A stretch of DNA of 64,000 nt from Trileptium ribeirensis (Eukaryota; Nematoda; Enoplea; Enoplida; Thoracostomopsidae). Below, in pieces: positions 55,301 through 61,300 of this stretch. The stretch spans positions 24,754-88,753 of the forward strand of contig JASANE010005058.1 in NCBI GenBank assembly GCA_030248225.1, written 5' to 3'. The notes under the pieces were generated by a model. That model did no database searches. It was not told the origin of the DNA and worked only from the letters and a program-made list of their open reading frames with translations. Position numbers and translations under genes: made by a program. Positions within the stretch are counted from its first letter, which is position 1. Each line of letters begins with the position of its first letter.

Positions 55301-58300
55301 CATTCACGTCTCCGTATCGAATCCGGCGCGTTTTCGGTGACCACACCTACGAGTTGGTCAACGGCAAACTATGGTCATCTCGAAATCTCGTTTTGTTCAG
55401 ACGACTCAACCACAGTCCATAATGGTATCCGATCACTGCGACAACCAAGCCCGAAGATTCATTCGATCCAGTCGAGGAGTACCTCCGGGCCACATCTCCG
55501 TTGATCCGGGTTGAAAGGGTACAGAGAAACCTTCAAAAGGGGTAATTGATGTGGCGTGGGCGATTCGTTTGATTCAAGGATTGATGAAATTATGCAAATA
55601 ATATAGGACGCCTAGCTTTTTCCCGAGACTTCGAAATCGCTACAATTATAGAATACTTACCGTGTGACCTAAATACACCCAGCATTGGTGACCCAGATCG
55701 ATAATGGCAACAATGTGTAAAGTTATTAGGAACCATCAAGCCTTACAGCGTGCTGTATTTTCGTGAAAGTCAGTCTAACAGATAGAGGTACGATTTAAGT
55801 GTGACATTGCCGACCTTGAGGAAAAATAATTTTATTTAAGTACTCTCGTCTTCGCCAAACGGCAAATCACAATGCTATAAACTGCACTTGGCAAACTACA
55901 TATTGTACGCTATAGCATAATCAGTTAAAACAAAAAATAATAATTTCGATATTTCAACATAGGTATGAACAATCTAGCTTTAATAAAATAATGGGTCCCT
56001 AAGAAACGGGTCGGAGCACGATAATACACATCCTTGACTGATATTGACTAGACAGAAATAAAGCCACGGAGATCCCACTGGAAGTCCGCAATCTTTCTAC
56101 AGTCCTCTGGTAGCCATGTTTATGCGGCAGATAAGCACAAGCATTTTAGCATTTTCACCGCTGTGTTAAAGAAATAACATAAAACAACGCTAAGAGACTA
56201 GCTGTAAACATTTCACTGTAGTAGGCTACTTTAGGTGCAAATTGTGCAGGCAGGCATACCCCAAAAGATTAATGAAACTACTGAAACGCGGTTGCATTTT
56301 ATCGGCGAAATACCAACCATCGTTTAACTTAGTTGGAAGCAGAAAATCGTAAAAGAAGCTAATGGAATCTAAAATACTAATAAAACCGGAAATATAATAC
56401 CAATGCTTTAGCTATATAATTAAAAGGTTTCGATGATTTTTAATGTATATAAAAACCTAAAAACCAGCTTTTTCCTTAAATAAGATAAAGTCGTGCAGGT
56501 ATACCTGATCCCAACTGGAGTGCGCAGGGACGCCAAGACATATCGAAAAATAAAAAAGGTTTATCCACGTTCATGCCCCGCTGATGAGCTAGCAACCACA
56601 GAATTTTGTCAAATATCTCACACAAAGGCCTCACGGTAGTGAAAAATAATCGTAGTGAACTATGTGGTACCAATTAATACCAAGCGGACAGTTTGGCAAG
56701 GGTAAGAACACTTTTACAATCAGACTCCAGTGACAATAACAATGCAGTATAATTGGGTGCAGAAGCGCTAATGCTAACTATTGTAAGCCAAATTCCAGTA
56801 TCCACACTAATAAAAACATATCGAACTATATCATATCATACTTTAGTGAAACGTAAAAAATCTTCAGATCTGACGACAGCAATTTAAACGCCAAAAGTTA
56901 CACAGATTTATTCTGATAAGTCTATATCTCTGCACATCTCAGATCAGAAGAGCAGCAGAGCTAAATATATCTCAGCAAAATTTGCATTAATGTTAAACTA
57001 AATTATTGCGAATATAAGTGAACCTTAGAAGCACTGGAATTTAACATGATTATTGAGAGTATAATTATAAATCTTACATTACTATGCGAAATAGATGAGC
57101 TTCAAAACTAATGAAACGTCACCATTATGTTAAAGATTATGAAACAAAATATACAGAAGCAATCGAAACAAAAATATAGAGAAGCAGCTCATAAAAAATG
57201 TTTTTTTTCAGACTATCCGTGGTTCATAAACAAACAAAAAAAGGTGCATTGTAACTAAATGGTTCGCAAACATGGGAGTGTTATGAAAAGGTGGTTCGAA
57301 TACATGGGAGGAGTGGGCCAATTGACCACCTGGGGAGGGGGTAAAGGCGAAACCGACCGCCTACGAAAACAACGGGAAGCTATAGAGTGTCACACTCGTT
57401 AGCCGAGTCGACTGTCCTCGGCTCTTGGTATTATTATGTTATCACTTCAATTTTTTTGTGCTTACGAACAATAACAATAGTTCATTGCCAATAACTTTTC
57501 CACTTGGCTGTCAAAACTACTGAACTCTGAATGTTATTATCTGTATAACTGGCAAGCGTAGATACCGACCCAACATAACCTTCTACATTATACGGGTCTT
57601 TAATTAATAGACATTTTGTTATTAATGGACCTGTTTCAAAAGTTACTTTCGTCTATAACGTTAAGTCTACTGATTCCACGATAAATAAAGATAACGTTCG
57701 GTTAGTGGTGTACTCGTAGTGCGCCATTGAGTGTTATCACGAGAGAAGTGAGTTATATCCATTCAGGATGTATACAGCGTATGGTGTACTATCTTGAATG
57801 GTAAACATATAGATAAAGCTTTGTATTCAGCCAAACTGTCCACAGTCCAATGTGTCGCCGCCAACCGTCGTATATGTAACGTGCAAAGCAGTGGGCAAAA
57901 TTATAAAATGCGTTTCATTCGAATCTCACTGATGGTTTTTTGCTAAATTATATTTGTGTTAGGTTCTCCATTCGCTGAAAAATTTGCCGCCAGGGGAAGC
58001 ATGAACCGGTTCCCCTAGTTCTGAACCGGGGAATGCCCGATTTTGCTAGGGGGTGTTGCCAAGATAAATACAAACGGCTAAAAATCGTATGCGAAGCACT
58101 GTCAAAACACTTTTGATGGAGAGAATTTTTTACTTTAGGACTGAATTATAGTACAAATTTTATGTAATTTGATATGTTTTACCGAGTGGAAACAAAACGA
58201 TTTGGCAAAAGGTGAGGAACCGACGGAGTCCAGTATTTTACCAGGGGGCGGGCACGACCGAGGCACTGGGTTTTTCCAATGGACATCTGAAAATCCCAGG

Positions 58301-61300
58301 GGGCCCTACCGTCCTCCCCCAAACCTGGACAGCCCAGTGTGTCCACTAGTTGTTTTTGTTACTGCGCATCGTTGTCGGGAATTACATACTGATCTAATAT
58401 TAACATCTATTTGTGGCCACGTATTCCAGAAAAAGATTCTTTCCATTAACGCAGCATTTTTCGAAAACCTGAGGTGCTGTTTGGAACATAAATAAAAGAA
58501 AATCGTTTAGGAAAAATGGCAAATGAACAGCTGCTAATTTTTTCCGAATATTTCCCGAAAAATGTGCTTTTATTTTTGCGTTATAATTATGTTATATCCT
58601 ATTATTTTATCTTTTCACTACTATTATATTTATTGTTTTTATTTTGACTAAAACTTTCATATTTCTGTTAATAACGGCTCTGAAGACACCCAAATAGTTT
58701 CAAGGACGAAATTTGCAGTTATCTTTTTATAGTGATTGAAAATGATTAGTGCCTGCTGGATTTTAACCTGAACATGAATGAATAAATTTTTATTTTGCAG
58801 AAATGTCAGTAGCTTTCGGCGTGAAATTTCCATGCCAGCAAAACAGTAATATATGCTATCATTATTCTGGCTAGTCCAAACTTCCAAAATTATAGCCGGG
58901 GGGGTGCCGGTTCTTTCAAGTAATTGTCGGTGGCTCATATTCTTGCGCTGACAACGCTGGCTAATGGCGAGCTGAGAGCTGGTGCCCCCAAAGAACCTTT
59001 TCGGTGTACGTAGTACCCCCCAAAGAACCTTAGCGGGGTATTCACTGGCATCCTTGGGGTAAGGCGAAAAACGCCCAAGTCATCGGATAAGGCCTAATTC
59101 ATGACATGGCTATGACTGAGTGTCATACTGTTCTACGAAATTTTCTTTTACTGTACTCTTGATATAATGGAGCGTAGTAGTGGTGAATCGAGTGTTTTGA
59201 CGATATTGTATGCAACAAAATTAATGCTTTTGAATTTATTTATTTTAAACGTACATATCTTGGGGGACATGATCTCCAAGGAATCTATGGCAAGAATCCT
59301 AATTAAGGACAATGTGCTGGTAATATCATAGTGCTCGTATTAACTAGCTGTACCTCACTAGCTTCCGCCAAGGTGGTATCAAGAATTTAGTAGGATTCAT
59401 CGTGGAATTCATAAAAAATTTTTGGATCTAACTAGAATGGGGCGGTGTAAAGGACATATTCTTGCCTCTACCTTTACTCTAATATATCTATCATTATATT
59501 CGTAAATATTCGATATTCGTTGCTATCCAGTAAACTTTATGCTACGGTAGTTGCAACAATGATGCAAGCCTGGTCTTGTGGATTAGCCCAAATTTTGCAG
59601 AAGTAACCACAGGCCTAGAAATTTATTACAAAGCAATTTGAAGCACTTCTGCAGTTCATGAACTTTTGATCAGTCGTGAAGTATATAAATATTTTACGAC
59701 GAGAATCACTTAATTCTAATCATCTATATTGTTGACAAAACTTTGTTCATGGGACGATCATTTCTGTTTCTATCTGCATGTCTTATATTATTTGTTGCGT
59801 AATTTTATATCTAACAGCTCTATGTAGTATTTCATATAATAAGGTAAATATTCATGATATTGTTTTAAATTTTTACCAAGATAATATTGAAACAGTAAAT
59901 CAATCATGGTGCTACTAAGCCTATAGTGTGTACCACAGGCGTTCTATAATAGATGTCTATGGTCCCGTCACCTCAAGGGACGTAGATGGTTTGGGTGTGA
60001 AGGGGGGTGGTTAACTTTTCGAAATTTGTAAAGACTCATAATTTTTGCTAACATTTTCAATAATTTTCGCTGATTTGTGCCAGTTTTTTCCATTCCCCGA
60101 TTTTTGCCAATCTTCACAGAAATTTTCGTGGAGGTTGAGGGTCGTACCGAGTCCTAACGGAGTAAATATGGCTCAAGGAAGGTCATAACTTTTAGAGGGG
60201 GCGGGGTTTTCACAACCCCGTATGGAGATACATTTGGCGCTATATTAAAAGTAATCCATGCGATACTAGTTAAACAGCGACCCTTGATTTTATTTGGAGA
60301 TACATATATATACTGATTACCCACGTCGTAGTTCGTTCTGAACTCTATCACGAATAAATTTAGTATATTAATTTATCAATACAATATTTTAGATTTACAT
60401 TTAATTTAAATGCAGTGGACGGTTTTTGATCATTCTGGAACGTTGGTATTAAACTAACCAGAACATTTGAGTAGTCAATTTTGAACCTTAATTAAGTATC
60501 ATTGATTATTTCAACCAATACCTCAATTATGTGAATCCCAGAAACGACCGATGTTCGTCCGATGTTTGATTGTCGGTTAGTATTTGCTGACGCGAAAAGC
60601 AACGGTCATTTACTACCTCTAGTGGATATTATTTGTTCGTTTAAAGTTTTAGCTTATTGAAACCTAAACTACCTCGATTTTTCGGCTTATTTAGCCATGC
60701 AACTATAACAGTGTCTTTTATTGATCAGTTCGTATGTGTGGGTTGTTTTAATTCTATTTCTATATAGATATGTATAGTTAAAACTGGTTAGTGCCATGTG
60801 GAAAATGAAACTGTATAATTTTTATTGATAGGAAAATATGATGACCCTGTGCCCTTTAGTTGAACGGAAGCAGATCCGACCCCATCTTCCGGGCCAAAAT
60901 GTCATAAAAATATGTTTTTTAGGGTTCTTTGTCAAATCTGGCCGTATGGGTACCAGTGTTCCGTAGCTCTTATCTCACAACACAGACTTCGTAGCGAAAA
61001 ATGGAGACCATTATACAGAATACAATTTTGCTGAACGTGACTTATTTATGGGACCATTAAGTGTGCCAATGTGGACCCGAATATGGTCCGTCGACCCTTT
61101 GCAAGAAATTGCTATTTTTCAAATTTCGGCATTGTATTTCTTGTTTTTACTTTAGAATTAGTAACTATTAAGTAGCACGCTGAATACGATGGTTTTGCAA
61201 CTATAGACTAACTTAACTATATTATATCTTTTCATGGGGTCTCAAGGGTATTAATGTCGATGACCGGGTTCCAAAATGTAGTGTGTTTTCCATTATGTGG

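Larger units (their letters stand above)
51484..55601 (+). mobile_element. Ty3/Gypsy LTR retrotransposon, decayed, 3' LTR truncated
   Basis: A 144-bp 5' LTR (51484-51627), primer-binding site, gag, protease, RT, RNase H, integrase, polypurine tract and a 55-bp piece of the 3' LTR appear in the Gypsy order. The coding part is broken by many stops and frame changes. It is in sense orientation in the 20.6 kb symplekin intron. No env-like frame is seen. Confidence 0.9.
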
